DNA of 64,000 bases from Hellea sp. (lineage in GTDB: Bacteria > Pseudomonadota > Alphaproteobacteria > Caulobacterales > Maricaulaceae), in the NCBI GenBank assembly GCA_023300105.1, contig JALZWM010000018.1:1-64000 (forward strand), written 5' to 3'. Made by a program: the position numbers and the translations under genes. Each line of letters opens with the position of its first letter. Within the stretch, counting starts at the first letter, position 1. Under the pieces are notes generated by a model. That model did not search any database, was not told where the DNA came from, and was given only the letters and a program-made list of their open reading frames with translations. Below, piece by piece: positions 1 through 9,204 of this stretch.

Positions 1-209
1 GGGAAATGCTTCTCATCCATACCGAAATCCGTTGAACGGTGTTTAACGAACATATCAAATTCTTCAAAGCTATCAGGATCTAGCAGAAGTTCGAGCCGCT
101 CCCGCGCAGTGAGCTTGCCTTTGCCATGTTGGGCATCAATACGGCGTATGCCGCCGCCCATACAGGCCTCATCTCGGCGTGCAACCAACTGATCTAATAT
201 ATCGCTCAA
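1..209 (-). CDS. pccB: Propionyl-CoA carboxylase beta subunit, N-terminal part (truncated by the window edge)
   Basis: My reverse-strand translation from a TTG at 209: [69 protein letters not shown], typical of acyl-CoA carboxylase beta N-termini. Not in the ORF track because it is open at the edge. Confidence 0.88.
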   Translation of the reverse strand, partial: MSDILDQLVARRDEACMGGGIRRIDAQHGKGKLTARERLELLLDPDSFEEFDMFVKHRSTDFGMDEKHF

Positions 210-491
210 AACTCATCCCCTTTTAGCCCACTGTTCAGCCTCGTGAAGCTTAATCGGCTAACCTACTAATACGGTCACAAGGGTCAAGCCTGATTTTCTA
301 TCAAATTATATAGGGGGTATTGTGATAATTTTGAGTGTTACGAAATATTCTCACCACGCGAATTACCTAAGCATCATATTTCCATGCAATTATGTAGCAT
401 GAAATTGCAAATTTGGCTGTTGCGCATATTACTTTGTCTATTACTGTTCGAGGGCAATCAACTTTCCGCCATGATAGGGCGTATACCAGCC

Positions 492-1577
492 ATGAAAATA
501 AACACCTCATATCTTTTTGCAGGCATCGCAGTTGTTGCAATTGCGCTCTGGTTCGTAGTGAACTCGCGAGAAAACAGCAAAGCCCCGCCACGAGCTAAAA
601 CAACCATCACAGTCAAACAAACCGTGCCAACCGTTATTTATGAAGCACGTCTTGCAGAAGAACATAAAAATAGATTTAGTTTATTTGGCCGCACCGAAGC
701 CAACCGCGAAGTTGATGTGAAAGCGAAAACAGCGGGCTTGGTCATTGCGGCGCCTATCACCGAAGGCCGCCGCATTGCCAAAGGCACTGTGATTTGTCGC
801 CAAGGTGTCGATGCGCGCCAAGCGGTCTTAGACCAAATGATTGCAGGCCTGAAATCACGCGAGGCCGATTTAAACGCAACAAAGATTTTGGTCGAAAAGG
901 GCTTTAAATCCGCGATACAACTCGATTCAGACAAAGCCGTTGTTGACGGCGCGCGGGCCAGCGTCAAGCAAGCCGAGATTGAACTGGATAATGTAAATAT
1001 GCGTGCGCCTTTTGCAGGTGTCTATGAAAAACAAACAGCAGAGATCGGAGATTTTCTGTCCCCTGGTCAATCTTGTGGCCGTGTTATTGAGATGAATCCG
1101 CTTGTCGTAACTATAGACCTTACTGAAAACCAAGTTGGATTTGTTAAGTTAGGACAAGACGCCGACATAGAGCTTGTGACTGGCGAGTCTTTGACAGGCA
1201 AAGTGCGCTATATTGAAAGCAAAGCGAACGCGTCAACACGCACCTTCCGAACTGAAATTTCAGTGCCTAATCCAGATTACGCACTCAAAGGAGGGGTCAC
1301 AGCGACTGTGTCAATTCAAACAGACATAACAATGGCCCAACATGTGCCAGCTAAGATTTTGTCACTTGATCAAGACGGCTCTGTTGGCGTGCGTTATTTA
1401 GACATTAACGACGTTGTCCGCTTTGCCCGCGTAAAAACAATCGACGAAGATGCCAATGGGATGTGGGTCACAGGATTACCCGATGAAACCCGCATCATCA
1501 CCCAAGGGCAAGATTTTGTTGCCATTGGGACTCAGGCAAATCCATCTTTAGCTGACTATAAAAGCGCGGTCGAATAA
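492..1577 (+). CDS. RND efflux periplasmic adaptor (HlyD/MFP family)
   Basis: ORF 384-1577. The in-frame ATG at 492 (MKINTSYLFAGIAVVAIAL) gives a signal-anchor start. Barrel-sandwich/lipoyl pattern; 2 nt upstream of an RND permease. Confidence 0.85.
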   Translation: MKINTSYLFAGIAVVAIALWFVVNSRENSKAPPRAKTTITVKQTVPTVIYEARLAEEHKNRFSLFGRTEANREVDVKAKTAGLVIAAPITEGRRIAKGTVICRQGVDARQAVLDQMIAGLKSREADLNATKILVEKGFKSAIQLDSDKAVVDGARASVKQAEIELDNVNMRAPFAGVYEKQTAEIGDFLSPGQSCGRVIEMNPLVVTIDLTENQVGFVKLGQDADIELVTGESLTGKVRYIESKANASTRTFRTEISVPNPDYALKGGVTATVSIQTDITMAQHVPAKILSLDQDGSVGVRYLDINDVVRFARVKTIDEDANGMWVTGLPDETRIITQGQDFVAIGTQANPSLADYKSAVE

Positions 1578-1579
1578 TC

Positions 1580-4500
1580 ATGGGCGGCATTGTCGGCATT
1601 GTTGGGTTTTCTATTCGCAATTGGCGGATGACAATCGGGATTATGCTATTTGCCGTTATTGGCGGCTTTCTCGCAATCTCCCGTCTGCCTATGGAAGCAG
1701 AACCTGATGTCCCTATCCCCTTCATTAATGTTCAAGTCGTCTTGCCAGGTATTTCGCCAGAAGATGCAGAACGGCTCCTAATACGGCCGTTAGAAACAGA
1801 GCTTAAATCCATAAAAGGGATTAAACAGATGGACGGTATCGCGGTCACTAACGCCGCCTTTATCGCACTCGAGTTCGAAGCCTCCCATGACCTCAATCAA
1901 GCTTTAACGGATGTTCTTGAAAAGGTTGACCGTGCCCGCGCTGAGTTCCCGCAAGAAGCACGCGAGCCTGTCGTGCAAGAAGTCAGCACCTCTGCCCTGC
2001 CGATTATTACCGTTAATTTATGGGGCGACGTTCCAGATCGCGCTCTACAACAACGCGCAAAAGACTTACAACGCCGGCTCGAAAGCTTGCCGTCCGTTTT
2101 ACAAGCCGATATTTCTGGTGAACGTATTGATGTTCTCGAAGCCGTCTTAGATCCCGCAAAAATTGACAGTCTCGGTATCTCCTTTGGAGAAATAGCCGCC
2201 GCTGTTGCGCAAAATAACAGCCTTATTCCAGCGGGGGCTTTAGAAACCGATAGCGGCAAATTCAATGTCAAATTACCAGGCTTGATTGAAAATCCCGGCG
2301 ATATGGCAGAGCTTGTTATCAGGCAAGGCGCCGACGGATCGATTGTTCGTATGCGCGATATTTCAACCGTTCGCTCTGGTTATAAAGACATATCTAATAT
2401 CGCCCGCTTTAATGGGCGCACTTCTGTCTCTCTGGAAGTTTCAAAACGCCAAGGCGGGAATATCATTGAAACGGTTGAACTTATAGAAAACCTCGTAAAC
2501 GGACTCGCCGAAGATGCGGACTGGCCCGAGACAATCAATGTCACGTTTAGTCAGTCGCGAGCGACCTATATTGAAAGTATGATGACTGAATTATCCTCAT
2601 CTATCGTCAATGCGGTTATTCTTGTTTTCATCGTTTGCATTGCCGCTCTTGGATGGCGCTCTGCGCTTTTTGTCGGCTGGGCCATACCTGCAAGTTTCTT
2701 GATTGCGTTTTTCTTATTCCTCGTCCGAGGCGAGTCCATCAATATGATGATCCTGTTTGGCCTGATTTTATCAGTGGGGGTATTGGTTGATAGCGCCATT
2801 GTAATTGTCGAATATGCCGACCGAAAAATGGATGAAGGTTTAGCGCGTAAAGACGCTTTCCAAATGGCAGGAGAACGCATGTTCTGGCCGATTGTCTCTT
2901 CAACTGCAACAACTCTAGCGGCCTTTATTCCTCTTTTATTCTGGGATTCTATAACAGGTAAATTCATGGCATATTTTCCGCGAACAATGATTTATGTCCT
3001 TTCGGCGTCTATGTTGATGGCTTTGGTTTTTCTACCCACAATTGGCGCTGTGATTGGATTTAAGCCAAAGCGGAATATAAATTCCAATGCAGCGTTATTA
3101 TCCGCAGCAGAGGGCGACCCTTCGAAAGTTCGCGGTTTTACAGGTCTTTATGTGAGACTCATCAGTAAGATTATTCGCTATCCTTTGTTGGTACTCTGCG
3201 CTTTAGGTATAACAGGCACATTTATCATTCTCGCTTTTCAATCCAGTCTAGCTGGTCCGCCGCCAAAACCTGTTGCTTTTTTTACAGAAACTCCAACAGA
3301 TCAAATTTTTGTATTTGCTAGGACGCGGGGTAATTCCACCGCGTCTCAAAGTTTGAGTATCGCCAAAGAGTTAGAGGGACGCCTGGCACAAATTGATGGC
3401 ATTGAATCTATTTATACAGTGGCGGGTCCCGGCGCCTCTGGCAGTTCATCGTTCAATGGTCCAACGAATGTACCAAAAGATACAACAGTCAGAATTTACT
3501 TGGAACTTCATCCTTTTTCAGAACGCCGCCCACTTTTGGAAATTTTAGACGATATTGAACGCGCATCGAAAAATATTCCTGGCGTTCTGACCGAAGTCTC
3601 AGCCCTATCACAAGGTCCGCCTATTGATAAAGATATCGGCATCCAAATATCATCCGAAGACAAGGCTGCTCTCAAGCTTGCCGCTCAAACGATTCGTGCA
3701 AAACTCGGGGCTATTGAAGGCATTCAAGATCTCGAAGACAGCCTTTCTCTTCCCGGCGTTGAGTGGGAAATGATTATTAACCGCGCCGAAGCAGGTCGGC
3801 TTGGCCTTGATGTTGGCCAAATTGGAGCCGCCATTCAACTTCTCACAGAGGGTGCTCTGGTCGGTCAATACAGGCCGCTTGATGTTGAAGAAGAAGTTGA
3901 TATCCGTGTTCGTTTTCCCAAGTCAGCACGTGACGTTTCCCAACTGGATGGCCTACGCATACAGACAACACAAGGTGCCGTTCCATTATCGTCCGTGGTC
4001 AAACGGATCGCTAAGCCACGTCAAGATAGAATTGAGCGCCGCGATCAACTTCCCTTTTATGTCGTGAAAGCCAATACGCAAAAAGGGTACGCCACAAACA
4101 AGCAAGTCGAAGAACTCCAAGAATGGCTTGATACAGACACCGCTCTTCCATTCAGCGTTAAAGTGAAATTCTTAGGACAAGCCGAGGAAAACATCGAGGC
4201 CGCTAAATTTGGTAAAAATGCAGCTTTGGCAATTTTGTTCATGATGGGCGTAATATTGCTCTTACAGTTCAATAGTTTTTATCATGTTTTCTTGACCTTA
4301 TCATCGGTCATACTCTCTGTTTTTGGCGTCATTTTAGGCCTAACTTTTTATCCTTATATTTCGAGTATTTTGGTTTTGGTCGGCATAATCGCGCTTGCAG
4401 GAATTGTCGTGAATAATAATATCGTGCTGATTGATACCTATCAACGTTTAAAATCTCACGGCTTTTGCAGTGAAGACGCAGCATTGCGAACTGCGGCACA

Positions 4501-4849
4501 AAGGTTACGCCCAGTTGTTTTGACTACGCTAACTACAATTGTTGGCTTAATGCCACTTGTTCTAGGCTGGCAGGCAAATATATTTACGGGGGAATTTTCC
4601 ACGAAAGGGACAACGACCTCTGATATTTGGGCGCCTATTTCATATGTTTTATCATGCGGCCTCGGCTTTGCGACTATTTTGACATTAATTATCACGCCTG
4701 TTTTACTTGCTATGCCTGCTGTCATGGGAGCCCGGTTAACGCGTTTGCGCCATAAATTTATGCCCTCCTCTTTGAATAATGATAATTTAATCGCAGATGA
4801 AGTTATGGGAACAGACGCGGACACTGTTTTTTCCGAAACTGCAAGCTAG
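1580..4849 (+). CDS. RND efflux permease (AcrB/hydrophobe-amphiphile efflux family)
   Basis: 1089 aa, two TM blocks, GVLVDSAIVIVEYADR and GIVVNNNIVLIDTYQRL motifs. Confidence 0.93.
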   Translation: MGGIVGIVGFSIRNWRMTIGIMLFAVIGGFLAISRLPMEAEPDVPIPFINVQVVLPGISPEDAERLLIRPLETELKSIKGIKQMDGIAVTNAAFIALEFEASHDLNQALTDVLEKVDRARAEFPQEAREPVVQEVSTSALPIITVNLWGDVPDRALQQRAKDLQRRLESLPSVLQADISGERIDVLEAVLDPAKIDSLGISFGEIAAAVAQNNSLIPAGALETDSGKFNVKLPGLIENPGDMAELVIRQGADGSIVRMRDISTVRSGYKDISNIARFNGRTSVSLEVSKRQGGNIIETVELIENLVNGLAEDADWPETINVTFSQSRATYIESMMTELSSSIVNAVILVFIVCIAALGWRSALFVGWAIPASFLIAFFLFLVRGESINMMILFGLILSVGVLVDSAIVIVEYADRKMDEGLARKDAFQMAGERMFWPIVSSTATTLAAFIPLLFWDSITGKFMAYFPRTMIYVLSASMLMALVFLPTIGAVIGFKPKRNINSNAALLSAAEGDPSKVRGFTGLYVRLISKIIRYPLLVLCALGITGTFIILAFQSSLAGPPPKPVAFFTETPTDQIFVFARTRGNSTASQSLSIAKELEGRLAQIDGIESIYTVAGPGASGSSSFNGPTNVPKDTTVRIYLELHPFSERRPLLEILDDIERASKNIPGVLTEVSALSQGPPIDKDIGIQISSEDKAALKLAAQTIRAKLGAIEGIQDLEDSLSLPGVEWEMIINRAEAGRLGLDVGQIGAAIQLLTEGALVGQYRPLDVEEEVDIRVRFPKSARDVSQLDGLRIQTTQGAVPLSSVVKRIAKPRQDRIERRDQLPFYVVKANTQKGYATNKQVEELQEWLDTDTALPFSVKVKFLGQAEENIEAAKFGKNAALAILFMMGVILLLQFNSFYHVFLTLSSVILSVFGVILGLTFYPYISSILVLVGIIALAGIVVNNNIVLIDTYQRLKSHGFCSEDAALRTAAQRLRPVVLTTLTTIVGLMPLVLGWQANIFTGEFSTKGTTTSDIWAPISYVLSCGLGFATILTLIITPVLLAMPAVMGARLTRLRHKFMPSSLNNDNLIADEVMGTDADTVFSETAS

Positions 4850-5806
4850 TTATTGCGCATCAATAATTAAAGCCTTTGCCTCAATCGGCGCGAAGATAGT
4901 CGTTGTTTGATGACCTCCACCAATTAGTACGCGACGAACTTGCCAACGATAAGGCTCATATTTAACATCAGGTAAGTCAGAGGGAGATTTACTGTCGTTT
5001 TTTGAGGGTGGCAGACGTTCAAAGGGAACACTAACTCTCGCTTCAACTCCCTCTACCCCAATCAATTCAGCAGATATTGGATACTCTCCCTGCGGTAATA
5101 AATTTCCAGCAATGAAATTCCAACGTCCACCAGCGCCAACTCGCGTTTCGCCAAAAGCTTCCCCGCCTGCATATATCCGGACGCGGCCTTCTGCAGCGGT
5201 GGTTCCAGACAAAATGACCCCGCCGCTATCATCATAGTCGATAGGGCCCATGGATAACGGACCATTGGTTGGGCTCCCTCCAAATGGAGATTGAACAATT
5301 CTGCTAGGGCCGCCTGGAGCGCTGACCATTATCAAGGCAGGGCGAAGAAGGTTTTTAGAATCATCTTCAGAGTATGGCACAGGAAGACGATAAATCGTCT
5401 CATCGCCTCGAATACTTAAATCTCCCTCTACAAACATAACAATTTCAAGAGCAAGGGCGCGGTCAGATTCGATGTCAATAACCACATCCCAGGCTCCATC
5501 CGCATCTGATTTGAACTGCCGCAAACGCGTATTTTGATTCAACAACGTCAAGACTGCGTTAGGTTCGCTCGTGCCGTTAATTCCTACTTTTTTGGCTGTT
5601 TCACTGCCATATTCACTGATTGTTTTAAAAAAAACGGGCGTAAGCCCATTGTCTATAGGGGCAGATTTTTCTTCAATCGTTGTTTCATTGCTCGAAATCA
5701 ACGGCGTCTTAGATAATGCCGACGTAAACTGGACAAGAATTAAGAGAATGCCAGCTAAGCCTAATCCTACTATAATCATCCAAAGTGGGCGGTATTTCAT
5801 TATCAC
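4850..5806 (-). CDS. Membrane-anchored protein with bacterial Ig-like repeats, unknown function
   Basis: N-terminal TM, then repeated 'G..EPNAVLTLL...ADGAWDVVI' / 'GTTAAEGRVRIYAGGE...VGAGGRWNF' Ig-like segments. Confidence 0.6.
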   Translation of the reverse strand: MIMKYRPLWMIIVGLGLAGILLILVQFTSALSKTPLISSNETTIEEKSAPIDNGLTPVFFKTISEYGSETAKKVGINGTSEPNAVLTLLNQNTRLRQFKSDADGAWDVVIDIESDRALALEIVMFVEGDLSIRGDETIYRLPVPYSEDDSKNLLRPALIMVSAPGGPSRIVQSPFGGSPTNGPLSMGPIDYDDSGGVILSGTTAAEGRVRIYAGGEAFGETRVGAGGRWNFIAGNLLPQGEYPISAELIGVEGVEARVSVPFERLPPSKNDSKSPSDLPDVKYEPYRWQVRRVLIGGGHQTTTIFAPIEAKALIIDAQ

Positions 5807-5939
5807 AATGTATCTCTGTTTTATTGGCCAAATAGCCCAAGTAAGTATCGTTCAAATTAGGTCTTGAAACGTACAAGGCAAATTAAAATAACATTCTTTC
5901 CTAAATTAAGAAGCCTAAAACCTCATCATTTATCTAAAA

Positions 5940-6446
5940 TTAAACGAGCAAACTTTTGCAAATAGCTTCTAAACCAGCTTTATCAATATCATCAAAACAA
6001 GCCAATTGGGTTGAATCAACATCAAGTACGGCGGCCAAATTACCTTTTTTATCAAAAACAGGAACAACAATTTCAGATTTCGTGCGACTATCACAGGCGA
6101 TATGTCCCGGGAAGACATGGACATCTTCAACAATAATAGTCGTTTCTCGCGCCGCGCAAGCTCCGCAAACGCCTTTGCCAAATGGGATGCGTAGACAACC
6201 GAGTGTACCTTGATAAGGTCCAACAACAAGCTCAGTGGGTTTCAGGGGGTCTACCACATAGAAGCCTGTCCAAAAAAAAGCTTCGAAAGCTTCGCTTAAC
6301 AAGCATCCGGCTGTTGCATAGCGTGCCGTTATCGAAGTTTCACCTTCAATAACAGCGGATATTTGAGCGGCCACATTTATATATATTTCAGCTTTTGTCA
6401 TTAAATCGAGATAAGACGTCGATAACAATATTTCAATATTAAACAA
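5940..6446 (-). CDS. GAF-domain protein, free methionine-(R)-sulfoxide reductase-like
   Basis: FWTGFYVV, GPYQGTLGCLRIPFGKGVCGACAA and HIACDSRTKSEIVVPVF are diagnostic of the fRMsr family. Confidence 0.85.
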   Translation of the reverse strand: MFNIEILLSTSYLDLMTKAEIYINVAAQISAVIEGETSITARYATAGCLLSEAFEAFFWTGFYVVDPLKPTELVVGPYQGTLGCLRIPFGKGVCGACAARETTIIVEDVHVFPGHIACDSRTKSEIVVPVFDKKGNLAAVLDVDSTQLACFDDIDKAGLEAICKSLLV

Positions 6447-6575
6447 AGATTAAACACGGCAAGATACTTGGCGATAAATTTTTAGATTAGAAATAGTAAG
6501 AGACAGGCCTAAAAGCACCTGTCTTGCCACTATTACACTCTTGCAATCGTTCCTACCCCGTATAAAAACGCGCTA

Positions 6576-8381
6576 ATGATTACGCAGAAAAATATTCGAA
6601 ACTTTTCAATTGTTGCCCATATTGACCATGGGAAATCAACTTTAGCTGATCGCTTGATCTCTTTTACCGGCGGTTTATCTGACCGAGAAATGAGCGAACA
6701 GGTTCTGGATAACATGGATATTGAAAAAGAACGCGGCATAACAATCAAAGCCCAAACTGTTCGCTTAGAATATAATGCCAAGAACGGTGAAACATATATA
6801 CTCAACCTGATGGATACGCCCGGCCATGTTGACTTTGCCTATGAAGTCTCACGCAGTCTATCGGCCTGTGAAGGCTCCATTCTGGTTGTCGATGCTAGCC
6901 AAGGTGTCGAAGCTCAAACACTGGCGAATGTTTATCAAGCTATTGACCATAACCATGAGATTGTTCCTGTCTTAAATAAAATTGACCTGCCTGCAGCAGA
7001 GCCTGAACGCGTTCGTGACCAAATCGAAGAAGTTATTGGTATTGACGCCAGTGAAGCCATCGAATGCTCAGCTAAATCTGGCATCGGGATTGAAGATGTC
7101 CTTGAAGCCATATGTGAAAAGCTTCCTGCCCCCGCAGAAGCAGACCCAAAAGCGCCTTTAAAAGCCATGCTCGTGGATGCTTGGTATGACACCTATATGG
7201 GCGTGGTTGTTCTCTTCCGCGTTATCGAGGGTACAGTCAAAAAAGGCATGCGCATTAGAACCATGAATACCGGCGCAAACTATATTGTTGATAAAGTGGG
7301 TGTGTTCTTACCTAAGCCAACAGACTGCGCAGAACTCGGTCCTGGTGAACTTGGCTTTCTAACAGCCTCTATCAAAGAAGTCGCAGATGCCGCTGTTGGC
7401 GATACCATCACCGAAGACAAACGCCCTACCGAAATAGCGTTGGACGGCTTTAAACCTGCACAGCCTGTTGTCTTTTGCGGTATATTCCCTGTTGACGCCG
7501 CTGACTTTGAAGACCTTCGCGCGGCCATGGGCCGCTTGCGGCTTAATGATGCGAGCTTTAGCTATGAGATGGAAACCTCAGCTGCCCTCGGCTTTGGTTT
7601 CCGCTGTGGTTTCTTGGGGCTTTTACATCTTGAAATTATCCAAGAACGCCTTGAACGTGAATTTGATCTCGACCTCATTACGACAGCACCTTCAGTTGTC
7701 TATACTTTACAAATGCGCGATAAATCTAACATACAACTTCATAACCCTGCCGACATGCCTGATGTCATGCAGATTGAGTTTATCGAAGAACCTTGGATTA
7801 AAGCTACGATTATGACTCCCGATGAGTATCTCGGTGGAATTTTAAAACTTTGTCAAGACCGTCGTGGGATTCAAACCAATCTCACATATGTCGGTTCCCG
7901 CGCTATGGTTGAATATGAACTTCCGCTCAATGAAGTTGTTTTTGATTTTTATGACCGTCTAAAATCTGTTTCTAAAGGATATGCCTCATTTGACTATAAA
8001 GCGATAGGCCTCAAGGAAGGTGATCTCGTAAAAATGAGCATCATGGTCAATGGCGACCCTGTCGACGCTCTCTCCATGTTGGTTCACCGTAACAATGCCG
8101 AGTCGCGTGGCCGCCAAATGTGCGAACGTCTAAAGGACCTTATCCCGCGTCATCTCTTTAAAATTCCGGTACAAGCAGCGATTGGCGGACGCATTATCGC
8201 CAGAGAAACAATTGCCGCGATGCGTAAAGACGTCACGGCGAAATGTTACGGCGGCGACGCATCTCGTAAACGCAAACTTTTGGATAAGCAGAAAAAAGGT
8301 AAGAAACGCATGCGCCAATTCGGCAGAGTCGAAATACCGCAAGAAGCGTTTATCGCCGCCCTCAAAATGGATGATAACTAA
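6576..8381 (+). CDS. lepA: Elongation factor 4 (LepA)
   Basis: 601 aa; [21 protein letters not shown] GTPase motif and LepA-specific C-terminus ([24 protein letters not shown]). Confidence 0.98.
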   Translation: MITQKNIRNFSIVAHIDHGKSTLADRLISFTGGLSDREMSEQVLDNMDIEKERGITIKAQTVRLEYNAKNGETYILNLMDTPGHVDFAYEVSRSLSACEGSILVVDASQGVEAQTLANVYQAIDHNHEIVPVLNKIDLPAAEPERVRDQIEEVIGIDASEAIECSAKSGIGIEDVLEAICEKLPAPAEADPKAPLKAMLVDAWYDTYMGVVVLFRVIEGTVKKGMRIRTMNTGANYIVDKVGVFLPKPTDCAELGPGELGFLTASIKEVADAAVGDTITEDKRPTEIALDGFKPAQPVVFCGIFPVDAADFEDLRAAMGRLRLNDASFSYEMETSAALGFGFRCGFLGLLHLEIIQERLEREFDLDLITTAPSVVYTLQMRDKSNIQLHNPADMPDVMQIEFIEEPWIKATIMTPDEYLGGILKLCQDRRGIQTNLTYVGSRAMVEYELPLNEVVFDFYDRLKSVSKGYASFDYKAIGLKEGDLVKMSIMVNGDPVDALSMLVHRNNAESRGRQMCERLKDLIPRHLFKIPVQAAIGGRIIARETIAAMRKDVTAKCYGGDASRKRKLLDKQKKGKKRMRQFGRVEIPQEAFIAALKMDDN

Positions 8382-8566
8382 TGTCTGAAACGCCAAAATT
8401 CAAAAAAGGAACTGTCCTTCGCCTAAATAGCGGTGGTCCCAAAATGACAGTGTTATTAGAGACTAATGACGGTAAAGCTTCATGTCAGTGGTTTGACCGC
8501 AATGGAAAAATGCATAAAGGTGATTTTGACCTCGAAGCTTTGTCCGAGTTCAAAAAACCTTGGTAG
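8381..8566 (+). CDS. YodC-like (DUF2158) small protein
   Basis: F.KGTVLRLNSGGPKMTV...CQWFD pattern; start overlaps the lepA stop (TAATG). Confidence 0.75.
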   Translation: MSETPKFKKGTVLRLNSGGPKMTVLLETNDGKASCQWFDRNGKMHKGDFDLEALSEFKKPW

Positions 8567-8586
8567 CCCTGATAATAAACTCAATC

Positions 8587-9048
8587 TTAGTAACAAGCTA
8601 AGACTTCCCTGTAGCCATGAGATTTTTTTGTAACATTCTTTTTGATTTTATATCCATTACCTGAATCATCCCATGTTGTCCTCCCAATAACGACCGATAA
8701 AAACGTCGAGTATTTAGTCGCCGGACCTTTCATGGCGTATAACTCAGGTGTAAACCATACCGCTACACCTTGAGACCTGTTGGTCTTCTTTTCAATAATT
8801 TCGCCAGCCAAAAAATAAGCGTCGCTAAAGTCATCAGACTTTACAGCTTTAAAGTTTTTGATTGTGTAGCTGTCTTTTAAGCTAGAGCGTAAAAATTGTT
8901 CTGGTTTTTTGATCAAAGGCCCCATGGCCTTGCTCGTAAGTTCGTTCGGAACAATACAATTGGACCGCCCCGTAACAGCCTCAACCGTACCAGATTGAAA
9001 CACTAAGCTAATAAATATAGCCCCAAATATAATAATTTTTTTATTCAT
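8587..9048 (-). CDS. Secreted hypothetical protein
   Basis: 153 aa ORF with an N-terminal signal peptide pattern. Confidence 0.5.
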   Translation of the reverse strand: MNKKIIIFGAIFISLVFQSGTVEAVTGRSNCIVPNELTSKAMGPLIKKPEQFLRSSLKDSYTIKNFKAVKSDDFSDAYFLAGEIIEKKTNRSQGVAVWFTPELYAMKGPATKYSTFLSVVIGRTTWDDSGNGYKIKKNVTKKSHGYREVLACY

Positions 9049-9204
9049 ACTTAAATAATTGCAAATACCACGCCTTTTTAGCGTCTATACGGAAAGAATT
9101 TCCTTTTTAATTCTTTTAAAAAACCACAGAACAACCGACATTATAACATAAGTAGAAAATTAATTTTGAGACCCTTTACATGCACTTTAGGGATAGAAAA
9201 ACAT

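Noticed and set aside
6935-7528. Antisense ORFs inside lepA
   Set aside because: Complement of a highly conserved CDS; no independent start or homology signal.
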